A stretch of 64,000 nucleotides of DNA. Source: Strobilurus pachycystidiatus. Taxonomy: Eukaryota > Basidiomycota > Agaricomycetes > Agaricales > Physalacriaceae. Positions 35,988 through 48,044 of the stretch are shown here, one piece after another. Below the pieces are notes generated by a model. The model had not been told where the DNA came from and did no database searches. It saw only the letters and a list, made by a program, of their open reading frames with translations. Location: NCBI GenBank assembly GCA_019915135.1, contig JAHLMK010000002.1:2480001-2544000 (forward strand), read 5' to 3'. Position 1 is the stretch's first letter; each line of letters begins with the position of its first letter. Made by a program: the position numbers and the translations under genes.

Positions 35988-38900
35988 AGGTACTCGACAC
36001 CCATGAGCAACCAACGCCATGTGGCCTTGGTCACGCGTGACAGCCCAGTCCTAATCGGGCCATCAAGTCGCGTCTTCAGCATTCATCGCCTGACTGCACA
36101 AGCTCAGAGACCTATTGAATCGAACTGGCTCCGTAAATCTCTCGAGTATAGCATTAAGATTATGTGTGTGATTTTCTGGTCTATTTAATGCAGCCAACAT
36201 TGTGAAATCTTTTGATTAACATGTATATCAAGCAATACCCCCCTGCTCAAGCTCGTTCATAATGGATTCCGGCAGGACACGATGTCCGCGGTACTTCCTG
36301 GAGGCCCAGGCCGCTTGACGACCATTTAAACCGCGCTCATATGCGTCCACGAAGCGAAAAGCACGAGTGAAGAAGCTGTAGTATGAATTCAGTCACAGTA
36401 TAGCATTCAGGATACAAGAGAGTCTTACCGGCGGATGCTGACAAGCGGAATCTCATCGAGAGCAGCTAAGGTATACTTCTCGAGAAGATCCTCACGTGAT
36501 GACTCTGGGTTGAGACGGTAGAGCCGCTTTGCATAGCCCCAACATTGCTCAATCGGATTGAGTTCACAATGGAACTTCGGCAGGAACAGAATGACAATGC
36601 CCCATTTCTCCATCGCCAGCTCCAGAAGTGACTTACCCTCCGCAAAGTCCGGCTCATTGAAGAGGATCCGTCGCACACAGCACTGTGTTGCACCTGCAGC
36701 GCACTTGAAGGAAGGACACTCTGCCCGTAATCCACTCCGGCCTTCCAGCTCCTCACGGTCATATCCCCGCTCGGCCAAGATCTGAACCATACCCTTGAAC
36801 AACCCAGGAGAGATAGAATCGTCATCCGGCCAATACAAGGACTGAGGCTCTCCGGTATGCGGATTGATAGTGTCCGCCATTTTGATCTTCTCCTTGACGT
36901 ACTTGCCTTTAGCATCATAGACCTGCTTGCCTTCAGCGTCAAGCAGGTTCCGAGCAACTAACCAGTTCTGATCCGACTTCGACTCGTTCTTCGGCATATG
37001 ACGAGCGGAAAGAGCATCATCGGGGCGTTTGCAATGAGTAGTGGCGTTGTCGTAAACAAACACATGCTCGAACTCGGGATATGACTCTGCCAAGATACTG
37101 GCGGCTTCTTCTGCCTGCGAGATCACGTCAGGACAGGTGAAGTAGCCATCACGGTTCTTCCCAGGACGGAAGATGCGACGCGCATTCCGCAAGCCATCCT
37201 TAGACCAAAGCCAGCCAATCTCAGCACTGACAAAGTCCGCAACCATCAAGGAAACACCCTCGCCCTTGCGATAGGGCTTTGCTGGTGCATCCTTGTGTAT
37301 CCACATTTTTCGGCGTCGATCGTGAGCATAGAAAATTGACTCGTCGTGGTACCAGATGATTATGCGCTTTCCGTTGATGAATGTCGGGATTGAAGTGGAA
37401 GTGGAGGGAGCAGTAGCGTCAGAGGGTGTGGTCAAAGAAGCGTCAGGAGAGGTTGCAGGGGAAATAGAAGAGGGTGATGCAGATATGTGCGTCGGAATAG
37501 TGGTGGCCTTCATGGGAATCTCGTTTCCATCACAATCATAAGTTTGGATACGTTCCTTGAGCTATGGTACATTAGCGGGCGTGTTAGACAGTCAACAGAG
37601 ATAAGAACATTACCTTTTTGAGAGCTGGGATATAAATCTTGTCACGGTGGAAAACAACATCTGTGCGCTCATGTCCGTCGACATACTGACCCTTCTTGGC
37701 TTCTTGCCAGCGAAATTCCAGAGAATGAAGATACCGCTCCGCCGTCCTACAGGAGATGGACTTGGTAATCCCAAACTGATCCTTCACGTCAGGCGATGAG
37801 AGAAAGAGTACCAGTTTATCCGCGTTGATGTCGTTTCCAAGCTCCTGCAGGTGTAGTCTGATTGCCTGCGTTAGATCTTCGTTCTCGAGCATTGTTGTGT
37901 TCCAGTATCCGTAAGGGTTGAGCGGGAGGACCTCGCGATCCTCAATGAATGCTCGAACAAGACGACGAAGGATTCGTGCGCAGTAGAGACCTTTACAAAG
38001 GGAAACTGCTGCCTGCAGTGATGATGCGCCCCAATGGCCATATGTCGCAGACAATTTAGTCGTGTAAAAGGAAAGCATAGACCGCATGCCTTCCAGTCGA
38101 TGGCGCAGGAACGGGTCAAGTTGAACGTTGACATACCCGACAGCACGTTTGCCATTGATTGTGCGATGGGGTTTGAGTAACTCCTTCACGGCAGCCAGAG
38201 CATCAAGGGCAAGGCCAATTGTAGGCGCTTCACGGAGGCGGCCATTGCGTCGACGTGCCTGTTCACGAGATTCCGAGGTGGAAGGGGTATCAGCAACAAC
38301 TGGAGACGGGTCCGTGTTGGAGAAGGCAGGGGTAGCAGATGATGGGGACTCCGGGGTGGGATCCACACGTAAATCAGCCTGCTGATCATCAGACATATCC
38401 GACGCGATGGAAGCAGTGTCGGCAAAGGTCTCATCAAGTATGCTGTCCGTCTCAATGAGATAGGGACAGTCAGTTGCGAGTGTGCTGAGGTGACGAACAG
38501 AGCCATCATCAGGGACATCCTCAAGCAGGACAGATGTTGACGGGGAGGAAAAGTGAAAGTGTGCTGGATGGAACGGGCAATCGGGACGCAGATCAACACC
38601 GGGTGCAACAAGCTCAAGGATGGGGAACGTGAGACGCGTCGATGGATTGACTGCGAGAGCAGGGGATGCGACTCCAGATGCAAAGGTCCCAAAGAGCTTC
38701 TTAAACGGGGATGGGATAGTGCTGAACGCGCGCACATGCTTGGGCTGTGCTGGCGTCGTGAAAAAGTCGCTGTCATTGGGTAATGAGGTGATGGCGGGGG
38801 TCTAGAAAGGAATCAGAGCCGCTTAGTGGGGTAAGACGCGACAACGTACATTTTCCTTCTCTGATGCATCTGATTCGGATGTCCGGGGCCTTTTACTCGG

Positions 38901-39256
38901 TGAATTGCGCGGGGATAGCGCGTCTATAGCGTGTTTGAGTGTTTCCTTGACCGCATTCTTTGCACCCGCAAAGTTTAGCGCGCGGGATTTCCTCCAAGAC
39001 TTCTTGTCTCCCATAGTGTGGATGGAAACACAAAGATTACGTGGCTTGACGCACCTTTTTCGATCATCCGAGTGCGCAGATCTCATTTTAGACACAATTT
39101 AGAGAAAATCTTGCAGTCATTTTTATTCTACGCTGATGTGGTACGGAATATGAACGCTTTCCGTCGATTTCACTGTCATTGATGCGGCTGTGTAGGCCCG
39201 ATTAGGCTGTCACGCTTTGCCACATGGCGTTGGTTGCTCATGGGTGTCGAGTACCT
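35988..39256. mobile_element. 3.27-kb TA-flanked DNA transposon with large DDE transposase
   Basis: The ends are inverted repeats beginning AGGTACTCGACACCCATGAG. They are identical for 38 bp and then continue with gaps through GCGTGACAGCC and CTAATCGGGCC. TA dinucleotides flank both ends (35986-35987 and 39257-39258), as in the IS630-Tc1-mariner superfamily. The element holds one four-exon transposase gene filling most of its length. The complete ends, TA duplication and open frame suggest recent activity. Confidence 0.9.
36228..39014 (-). CDS. 877-aa DDE transposase (IS630/Tc1-mariner-like catalytic core)
   Basis: Exons on the minus strand are 39014-38850, 38801-37614, 37561-36429 and 36375-36228. 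The N-terminal ~450 residues are unlike Tc1: basic start MGDKKSWRKSR, a Ser/Pro-rich region, then an ordered part with GYVNVQLDPFLRHRLEGM. They include a helix-turn-helix-like region (KSISCRTAERYLHSLEFRWQ). The catalytic core follows with WYHDESIFYAHD (first Asp), VFVYDNATTHCKRPDDAL (second Asp) and FHCELNPIEQCWGYAKR (third acidic residue). A conserved tail GRQAAWASRKYRGHRVLP ends the protein. The core and the TA target site fit the IS630-Tc1-mariner superfamily, but the protein is over twice the usual size. All three introns (48-53 nt) keep the frame. A start at 39095 would add 27 residues. Confidence 0.88.
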
Positions 39257-39349
39257 TAAGAAGAAGAGAAACAGGCACTTGCACCTGGAGACGGGCCTGA
39301 TCTGCCGATCGAACCTCAGAACCTATAGGGCTGTACGCGCTATGTTTTC

Positions 39350-39421
39350 AGCAGCATGGCGCAGTGGTAGCGCGCGGGGCCCATAACCCCGAGGTCACTT
39401 GATCGAAACAAGTTGCTGCTA
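39350..39421 (+). tRNA. Initiator tRNA-Met (CAT)
   Basis: The 72-nt gene folds as a cloverleaf: acceptor AGCAGCA (39350-39356) pairs with TGCTGCT (39414-39420), discriminator A39421. The anticodon arm is GGGG-CCCATAA-CCCC with anticodon CAT. Initiator features are the A1-T72 end pair, consecutive G:C pairs closing the anticodon loop, and ATCGAAA instead of TTC in the T loop. No intron is present. A second identical gene lies at 50338-50409. Confidence 0.95.
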
Positions 39422-39446
39422 CTAATTCTACTTCAGTACCGTCAAC

Positions 39447-39452
39447 TTTTTT
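39447..39452 (+). terminator. Pol III T-run downstream of tRNA-Met
   Basis: Six consecutive T lie 25 nt after the tRNA 3' end, a standard RNA polymerase III terminator. Confidence 0.7.
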
Positions 39453-39824
39453 GCTTCCTTCGTATGAATCTGCATTTTGATTATTATTTCTCGAATCTCA
39501 TTGCTTCCTCAGATGACAGTCTACAGATCTTGACTCGTGCTGAAGCCTGAATTTCTTCAACTCTGCATTCTTCAACGTCGTCCAGCGCCACTTGTTCCTG
39601 GTCGATCGAAATAGGGTTAGGGCTGTTGTGATCGCCTTGTGGCAATCAACTCTTTCCTGACAGTGACCATCATGCTCCCGGTGAGTCCAACTCGTTGCTG
39701 GCCCAATGCCCGTGCTCAGTCGTTGCTAGTAAACACCATCTACGCTTTCGACTTCCACCTTACCACCGGCAACCTCCACGCAGTCCTCGCCACTCAGGGA
39801 CACCGTACCATCATATCGACCAGC

Positions 39825-42045
39825 ATGGATCCAACACGCTCAAAACCGAGGAGAATGCCCACCACGTTGACGCTAAAGCAGCGCCTTGCCGCTCTCTCCA
39901 CTGCACCCTCTTCCCCGACCAGCTACAGCCAGCAGCCATCGCCGGAAGTGGAATCACCCAAGAGGAGGAGTTTTTTCAACACACCGTGGAACAACAAGTC
40001 TCGGACTTCGGTCGCGGACGGAAACAGCTTTGAGCTCGGAAAGGTGCAGGAGGTTATGGCCAAGCTCATATTCCAGGCCGGCGTCGACTTTGAGTACGTC
40101 GTTCCAAAGCTTTGTCTGAACTCAAGCTGACCTGCAATTGATTAGGACGCGCCCAATGTGAGCCAACCCACCACCTTGCTTCTTTGCTCATGCCTCGAAA
40201 GGGTCGTCCTCAATGCCTCTGCACTGCCAGATCCCAGGGATGTCAACTATGATCTGCTCCTATCTCGTGTGCTGGCCTACCTCAATCTCTACGGTACGTG
40301 CTTTATCCTTCGTTTCTCATTTGATCCCTAACGCAGGTGCAGTCGAGGCGGATTACACGGTCGTCTTCTTTGCCGCCGGGAGTAAACACACACCGGGATG
40401 GAATTGGGTCTGGAAAGCGTATCGGGGGCTGAACAGGAATTACAGGAAGAACTTGAAGCGACTGGTGTGTACTCTGAGCTTTATCTCTGAGCCCCGTCTG
40501 ACCGCTCGGCAGTTCATAGTGCATTCCAACTTTTTCTCCAAGAGTTCGTTTACCCATCCCTGTCGCAGTGCTCCAATTCACGTCACTTGCAGTGCTCTTC
40601 TCCCTTGCCGGCGCGATAATAAGTCCCAAGTTCTTTCGCAAGATCACATACATCGATACCCTCTCCAATCTTGCCGCGCAAGTGCCAATAACACAGATAG
40701 ATATTCCCCCAGCTGTCTACCAGTGCGTCCCTCATCTTCGAAATTTATGACTCAACCGTTGTTAAATTTTTGTTAGGGAAAACGGTAAACACGAGAGGAA
40801 GATAATCCTCCCTATACCCGTATCCTCTTCGACATTCGGCGTTCCACTTGCAGACCTCATGGGCTCCTCGGGCGAGAACTCTGCCCTCCCTCGGCCTGTT
40901 AAGGACTCCATACAATTCATACGAGAGGCTGGACTGTATGAGGATGGTCTTTTCCGGCGCTCACCTTCGTCAGCACTGCTTCGCGCGGTACAGGATGCGT
41001 ACGATCGAGGAAACGTGGTCAACCTCGAGACCTTTGGCGACCCGCACCTAGCGGCGGTGTTGATCAAGAAGTTCCTGAGGGACTTGCCAGAGCCGGTGTT
41101 TGGGGACGAGACGTATGCGGTGATACGCAGGTGTCCGGAGGTGAAGAGCGATATGAACGACATGGCCGCAGTGCGGTATGTGCGAGAGGTCATATTGCCA
41201 GAGCTCGAACCGTGCATGTACATTCTATTGAGTGCGGTGCTTCGTCAGTCATTATCAACGTTCTGCGCCCGTATACCGCTCAACCATCCTACACAGATCT
41301 CATGCACGAAGTTTCATTGAGAGCGGACTCGAACAGAATGGACGCACACAATCTCGCTGTCGTGCTCACGCCCAATCTCGTCAAGTCGAACAACCCCATC
41401 AGGGATGTCATGATGTGCGGCGTTCCCGGCGCACCACCGCTCTATCCCTCTTCCGCGCCCACGCCCACCATCTCCAACAGAGCGGCTCTGTCTGAGAACA
41501 AGACCACTCTAGGCAGTGTGATCAAACTCTCGATACAGCGGTACTACGAGATATTTGACGAGGTGCGGGACCGCAGTGAGGCCCTTCCGCCGAAGCCGTC
41601 CAATCGCATCAGCACGGGGAGCTTTGGTGGGGACCCGCGGTACGTTCTCGGCGAGGACGAGGAGGACTCCATCGACGATGGGATGCTCGTCATGCCCCTC
41701 GGGTCCTCCCCGCACGGGCACCACGGGCACGCCAACAACCCGTCCATATCTGGCTCCGGCCCGCCGAGCGCGTGGGGCGCGAACAACGGGTTCAAGCCGC
41801 GCCACCGGAGCACGCTGTCGAACGGGTCGTCGATTCCTTCTTCTTCCCAAGACGCCAATAAGCCACGCTCGACGATCTCTATTGAGAGCTCGGGCGGGCC
41901 GGGGCGGAAGGGCTCGATCTCGGTGGGGAGGGGGACGGTGCGGAATGGGAAGAGCGCGGGGGCGGGGGTGGAGGCGATTGGGATTACGGCGGAGGGGTTC
42001 TTTAGTGCCCCGGCGAATGCGCCGCCTGTTCCTCCGAGGCCGTAG
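39825..42045 (+). CDS. CRAL-TRIO (Sec14-like) plus RhoGAP domain protein, Ecm25/ARHGAP1-like
   Basis: Eight exons: 39825-40093, 40146-40157 (12 nt), 40202-40293, 40343-40464, 40513-40543, 40593-40722, 40777-41243 and 41297-42045 (623 aa). A Ser/Pro-rich N terminus precedes a lipid-binding CRAL-TRIO/BCH-like domain: DVNYDLLLSRVLAYL, DYTVVFFAAG, PGWNWVWKAYRGL, IVHSNFFSKMLFSL. The RhoGAP domain follows, with GVPL, LYEDGLFRRS (arginine finger near Arg279), FGDPHLAAVLIKKFLRDLPEPVF and NRMDAHNLAVVLTPNLV. The C-terminal tail is Ser/Gly rich and ends PPVPPRP, a likely SH3 ligand. It should switch off Rho-family GTPases at membranes in polarity or wall control. The intron before VEADYT was set at 40294-40342 because of branch-point spacing. 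Upstream in-frame ATGs at 39639 and 39669 are possible starts. Confidence 0.9.
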
Positions 42046-44700
42046 GGGGTCTGTGTATTTATGGGTCTGGTATCTATTGGCTGCGATATACCTTGTTCAT
42101 CCGTTTGTAACGATGAGGATACTTTGGATAGTTCTTTACTTTCCTAGGGGATTCCATGTAATTCTCAGATTGAAGGTAGAGAGAGATAGCTTGAGAGACA
42201 TGTAGTAGCGGGCGGTTATTGATCGAGACCGTGGGTGATTTCAAACATCGCTCCCTCGAAGAAACCTCATTCAAATCAGGAACGATAAAGTCACAACCAC
42301 AGTTGGGTGGCGTAGTTTTTGTGATCACGAGGAGTTATGATCTTTGATGCTTGGTACATGACTCGTCCAGTAGTCATTTGTGGGGGACTTACACCCCCTT
42401 GACAGTTTGGTCACATACCTTGTCAACCAGTATTCGGTACTTGTGCAGTGGGAGCTTCTCGAGGAGATGGGATTTAACTATACAATTGGACGCGAGAACG
42501 ATAATTTACGAGATAAGTTATACGCTATATATCCTGCCGCACCGGTTTACGAAGACATCAGGGCCTGCACTTGAAAGGCACTAAGCGTTCCGGGACACTG
42601 CTAAGTGTCCTGGTTGTCACATCCAAGAGTTTACCCGAAATTCCCCCGTCGTGCAGGCACCGATTCCTGCTGACTGATTGCTGCTGACTCATCACTCTGC
42701 CACGACTACTAACACGTTTCCCTCCCTCATTTCCTCGCAAATGCCAGCGCCCGGAACGCGGCCACCATTCTACCCTAGCCGGCCAGGACAGACCCAAGCC
42801 AACCCTGGATGACGCAGAGCAGGCCATAGACCATAGACCGGACAGTTGTGTCACTGGGCGACCAAGAACGGTGATGTGCAAGTTCGGAATAGACCTCTGA
42901 AAAAGAAGCTATCGTCTAACCACACTATCAATCCTTATCACAACTAGTACTCCTTGTAAGGGAGCTGGGGTGCACAAAGGTTCGAGAGAACAAGGTGCTT
43001 TTGGGTAATGGAGAAATAGAGATGTATTCCGAATGCTGTAGTTAAACTACGAGTTGTTTTTTGGGGGTGTAGGGATTCTGATCGAAATGACACAAGAAAA
43101 CCTTGAAGTCGTAGGCCGAACCTCTTGACGTATGAAGACCTTAAACAGCGCAAGGCAATGTAGCTTCTACCTATCAAGTGCTCTGGTGTACAAGGACTTT
43201 GTCTTGGAATCGTCAGGCCGCTACCGCAGGTTTTACGCCACTGGACTGCTAACGATAAGGACTCCTTCTTGCACTTAAACCAAACTTCTAGTGTCTTGCA
43301 CCGGGACCAAAGGTTCCGAAAGGTGTCTCAGACGTTGACAACACTCGTTCAAACTCAACTTATTCCTCAAAGGAAAGTACTTCACGAAATAGTGTGAATG
43401 CAGGGCAGAACCACTTGCAAACCGGCCTTCTTGCGAATACAAGGTTCTAACACCAAGTAGATTCGTTGGTGCTCGACTTGGTTCGTCGGAATAAGGTTCT
43501 TTTGAGTCTTTCAAGGAGCTTGGCAACACCTGATGTCTTTAAATCTTGGAAAGGTCTTTGGGGTCTTTGGGGTCTTTGGGTTCTTTGCAGAAATGAGTCG
43601 AAACTCGAGATAGATTCACTACAATGGCTGCGTCTGACTAGCGGCTACTGGAGGGGGCTCTAAGCTACCGAAATATGGGTCCTTTGGGCCCTTTTATACT
43701 ACTGGTGGTCTCCTACTGAGTAAGCATCTATTCTAGGATCGGATACATCGGACATTTGAGTCATACAAATGCTGGGTTCTTATTGGCTATCCCTGGTCGA
43801 AACAACTGCGGACAGGCCGCTTGGTCCTTTAGCCATATACGCCACCTTGGCGGTATGGTATAATCCTTGGGCCCAGGAGATCGAGGTCCGATAAGGACTT
43901 CGATCCTTAGGTATCTTTACGATGCAAGGTCCTACGGACACCTGCTTTCTTGTGGATAGGTTGGATGGAGATCGTTAAGAACGTCCTTTCGAGCGCAGGC
44001 ACTACAGGGGAGTGCTTTCTTAAAGTGGTAATGCACCCTGCTTTTGGGGTGGTCCTTGATCGTGGATCATGATCGATCGGCATAGCGGAAGGCGTCAGTT
44101 CGGAGTCCTTGACAGCTCCGAAGATTGTTTCCCCAAAAGGGTTGTGACGTCCTTGAACTATTTCGGGACCTTCCAGGTCTTTGGGTTGAGGTGCGCAGGT
44201 CTTGGGTCGCTCGAACTGAACCGCCTGGAGACCTTTGGACCCTCCTTGGGTGCGAATGGTTATAGCACATCGTCTGTAGTACAAGGTACACGCAAAGGTA
44301 CGGGATCTTGAGAGAGATCCAACGCGCGGATAAGGATATTCGGATGAAGGTGATTGAAGGTTTCGATCGCGCCTGTCCTAATGGACTTGTTAAGGCGCCT
44401 GGACCTTGTCCTGGAGGCTTGCCCGCGTCAAGGCAGTCACTCCTGCGTGCTCTATCCTAAGTACTTGACTGGAGGTTCCTAAGGTCTTTGGGCTATTCAG
44501 GAATCACAAAATTCCCCGTTTCTAGTACTGGAATAGTACCCTGCGTATCAACGGGCAGCATTGACCCGTCACGATGCCAGCTACGTCGTCGCCATCTTGG
44601 GAGGACGCGGCATTTCGCGCGAAGTGGGCATGACCGTCTTGGATATGGATACGGCCCGACGACAAGAAGGACGTCGAGCTCACCGTCACGAGTGGCGACA
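42046..44700. other. Gene-poor, compositionally odd interval
   Basis: No gene was recognised. A plus-strand frame at 42380-42574 (MGDLHPLDSLVTYLVNQYSV) is an isolated 64-codon piece without a family. Between about 42950 and 44480 the + strand is unusually rich in words such as GGTCCTT, GGTCTTTGG and ACCTTGG, including a 9-bp tandem repeat at 43553-43587. This suggests a decayed repeat family, possibly a retroelement, but no reverse transcriptase, integrase or paired LTR was found. Confidence 0.4.
43553..43587 (+). repeat. 9-bp tandem repeat (GGTCTTTGG)
   Basis: Three perfect units at 43553-43579 are followed by a variant unit GTTCTTTG. It lies in the compositionally biased region described above. 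Confidence 0.85.
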
Positions 44701-45535
44701 ACATCTCTGGCCTCGGCCCTCGGCGCCACAGATGCATTCGAGGAGTGGGACAAGCTGCCGTCGCCCGCGTTTGCTACCACAAACACCAAAGCCAAAACCG
44801 AAACTGTCGGCGGCAATGATGATACTCATCTGGATCGTCCTCAGCTCGGCGGTCATCATTCACAACGATTATCTGTACAACACCCTTGCCTTCGAATACC
44901 CCGTCTTCCTCGTAACATGGGATTTGACTTTTGCTGTACGTGGCCCTGCACTGCGCCGTCTGCCTTCCGTTCACCCTTCACATATAGGCCATTAAGACCC
45001 GCGTGCTGCAACAGACGACAGCCTGCTCGACGGCGTCAAGTATGTCAACATCAAGAAGGATATGTCTGTTGAATCCATCCTCCCCATAGGCATACTTTTC
45101 TCGAGCGGTCTTATCTTCAGCAATACGGCATTTCCCTCTATCTCGGTGTTTCCTACATCCAGATGCTAAAGGTGAGCACTGCAATCTAGCCAGATTCTTC
45201 GTTCTCTGCGCTTTATGGCACATATTTCGGTCTGTCAACGCTGCTAGTTTGATGTCAGACAGGCAGTACGCTTAAAAGACGTGACGGACGTTCGCTTCAG
45301 CTTCTCTTACTCTCGTTACCTTGACTTACTCACTCAACTCCACCCAGGCTTTTGACCCAGTCGCCATCCTCCTCATCTCACGGACATTCCGCATTGCTGA
45401 GCCTAACCGCAAGCTCGCCAACATCGTCCGGCGTTGCCCTCGCATCTCACGGCGAACTACGCTTTGGCCGCTTCTGGTCAACATGACATCTATCTCCCAT
45501 GACCGGTCAATCATCGATTGACGCTTGCTTGGATG
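44701..45535 (+). pseudogene. Decayed triose-phosphate-transporter (TPT/DMT-type) family gene
   Basis: Recognisable blocks occur in order but in different frames. They are WIVLSSAVIIHNDYLYNTLA and YPVFLVTWDLTFA (about 44833-44937), and AIKTRVLQQTT after a clean intron ending at 44988. In a shifted frame come LLDGVKYVNIKKDMSVESIL, PIGILFSSGLIFSNTAF (to about 45140) and, shifted again, YLGVSYIQMLK (about 45140-45171). AFDPVAILLISRTF (about 45346-45387) and GVALASHGELRFGRFW (about 45431-45478) follow. These match the membrane segments of the fungal TPT/nucleotide-sugar transporter family, normally about 10 helices. At least two frameshifts, plus loss of the second half, make it a pseudogene. The reading frames are described, not repaired. 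Confidence 0.7.
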
Positions 45536-46981
45536 TCGTTAATGGTATGGATCCACTCTTCACCAATCTGTCGCCTCACCATAGTATCCAGAATTTGTCG
45601 AGAGCGAGTCAGACGCGCTTAGGTACGTCAAGGCCGCTCTCAAGCCAATGATCAAGATGGATGCCGACAAGCTCATCGTGTTGGTGCGCAGACCCTAAAC
45701 GTATACGGTGTTCCTTGTTCTCAATCCCACATAGCTGGTGTCATCGAAATCAAAATCCACAAGTACTGCCCAGGGAGACGAGCACCACGACGAAGAAGAA
45801 CGAGCCTCGACAAGGACGAGAACGGAGACCACGACGAGGACGAGAACGGAGACCACGACGAGGACGAGAACGGAGACCACGACGAGGCCGAGCACAAGCA
45901 CCACAACGAGGACGAGAACGAGCACCCCACGAGGATTGACTACCACATTGAGGATGAGGATGAGGACCACGACAAGGACTCCGACGAGGACTGCGATGAG
46001 GATCAGTATCACTGTATCAAGGATTAGCTTCCTGGCGGCGGCAAACTGTCATCCTATGCACTACAGCCATCATGATGACGACGATCCCATTCGGATGACC
46101 ACCACGACCAGAGGACCGCGACGACTGCTTCGCTCAAGCGCTTAGCTCTGGTATTCTCAGTTTGTACGTGCTTTCATCGATTATTGTATTCTCTCAATTT
46201 ATCATTCTTCAAGCTGTCTGTGCCTTCTGTATTCGGACATCAGCCATGCACCGAATGATCATACCTGACTTACTGCAGACTCCGTACCAGTATCTTTTAG
46301 TACCAAAGACATGCATACTGATGCATTTGCTTCATCGGAGTACTGGTTCTCGAGGATTGATGCATTTTAAGATGTGGGGTAGGCTGGAATCGCAAGGGAT
46401 CAAGGTCGAACATCTGTACACACCGATTCAATTTCACTTTGCTCAAAATGGTTATAGGAAGTAACGTTCGCACACACCCCGCGCGCCATGTTGTTCATGA
46501 GGCCCCCCGGATATGTCAGTATAGCAGTTTCTGGTCCGATGTTTACAGAAGGCACAATGCACACTCCCGATTCTCACAATTGCGCCGTCGTTGATCATGC
46601 AGAACGCAACGTGTGGCGGCACTAGTACTATAGCGACGTACGGAGCAATGTGCCGCCCTCTGAGATAATGGCGACTAATGAATGTGGTCCTGTGATTCGA
46701 AATCATGCTGGCCGACTACGATGACTACTGGTCGAACATGCTGTGTGGAGGATTGTGGATAAGTGTTTGATAGAATGCATGCATATAGTAGGAACATGGG
46801 TCCGGTCGGTCGGTTTGGGGTAACATCGCAAGCCGGCCCTTCCAGCTCCATGCAGTGGCCCGGACTCTGCCGCATGAAGTGGCGGCCTATACTGTTCATA
46901 TGTAAATGGAGAGGAATACCAGTGCGCGCCATGCACCATGGCTGTAGGCCCTGGATATGTGCCCACGTCCTAAGTTACACA
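45536..46981. other. Intergenic/degraded region with acidic minisatellite
   Basis: It contains the 24-bp minisatellite at 45807-45883 and no intact gene. A stretch at about 45586-45690 could encode FVESESDALRYVKAALKPMI but leads into the repeat and then stops; it may be an unrelated gene fragment. From 46150 to 46981 only overlapping short frames occur. Confidence 0.45.
45807..45883 (+). repeat. 24-bp minisatellite, about three copies
   Basis: The unit GACGAGGACGAGAACGGAGACCAC repeats about three times and decays into related GACGAGGACGAGAACGAGCAC DNA to about 45930. In one frame it encodes DEDENGDH repeats, in another RTRTETTT. The 24-bp period keeps any frame open, so the long frames across it are not evidence of a gene. 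Confidence 0.85.
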
Positions 46982-48044
46982 CTAATCCACACAACTGTTG
47001 ATCGTTACAGGTCCTTGGCGTTTTTGAAGCCTCGCTGAAACATATCTCCACGCTGGGCGATCACACAGTGCCGCCTCGACCTCCTTCACGGCCTCCGTGG
47101 CGTAGACGCGGACGTCCTCGCTTGGCAGATCATCGAAGCAGACAACGCTTTGCGTCTTCTTCAGCCATCTTTTGACGTCATCAGCGGGGAGGACTTCTTC
47201 GCGCTTTCGTTTACGAGTTGATTTGGATGGAGAGGTGGCCGAAGTTCCTTGGGTCAACAATGGACAAGAAGGTTTCGACTTTGGGCAATCATAGAGTTTG
47301 AGGAAGGCGGGAGGCACTGGCTGCTCAAGAAGACAGCCGATACGGTGGACTACGTCGCTTTCGTCGATGTCGGTGTACAGTAGGCGTGGTAGGTAGCACA
47401 TGCAGGGTGAAGCGCCATCAAAACCTGGGGTATATCCGTTCGTGCTTCGTGACCTCCTGAGTGAGGGAATCGCGAATGTACAGAGCCTTGGAGTTGGGCT
47501 GTACGAGGGTATATATGTATTCTGGAGCGACGGGAATCTGGCAATAAAATCTGAATCAGAACATGGATCGACCTGATCATGATGAATTCTACCTCGTCAC
47601 TGAATTTCCTCCTCTCCTTTAATTGGCACGTTTGATTATGCGAATATAAGCTCAAGAGCGTGTTGAGTACAGTCGGATGGGCTCTGCAGGATAGACAGAA
47701 CTTTTGCATAAAATGTCGCAGGCTCGGCAGTCGGTTGCACTGGGAGCCTGAGCTTGAATGTCAGATCTGAAGACAGCCATGCATCACTCGACGCTCGCTC
47801 ACCTTGTACTACATCGAGTACAGAGTTCAGCCTCGGTTTGAATTGTCTCGGCTCAAGACCGTTGAAGTATTCAAAAGCTACAGTCTGTGGGGAGTATAGT
47901 CCAGGCTGCCGGTGGGATTAGTGAGATACGTACTTCGGAAGCCCCCATGCCTCTGTATAATAATATCGAGCATGAGACCGTCGATTCGAGAACAGGCAAT
48001 GCAGAGAAACAGTCCACGGGGAGAACAGATGTTGCCTTGGCCAT
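46982..48044 (-). CDS. Hypothetical protein, spliced
   Basis: Proposed exons on the minus strand are 48044-47934, 47884-47803, 47747-47593, 47537-47425 and 47357-46982 (278 aa). Each of the first three introns (49-55 nt) repairs the frame. The last (47358-47424, donor GTTTTG) is weak. The product starts MAKATSVLPVDCFSALPVLE and has a Cys-containing segment (FMQKFCLSCRAHPTVLNTLL). It continues with PEYIYTLVQPNSKALYIRDS and a basic cluster STRKRKREE that may be a nuclear signal, and ends in an alpha-helical acidic/basic region. No family was recognised and no function is proposed. Confidence 0.55.

Noticed and set aside
41555..42205. 216-codon plus-strand frame inside the RhoGAP gene
   Set aside because: Out-of-frame shadow of the GC-rich last exon of the RhoGAP gene.
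45738..46145. RTRTETTT-rich frame across the minisatellite
   Set aside because: A 24-bp repeat keeps all frames open, so length is not evidence of coding. No start context or domain outside the repeat.
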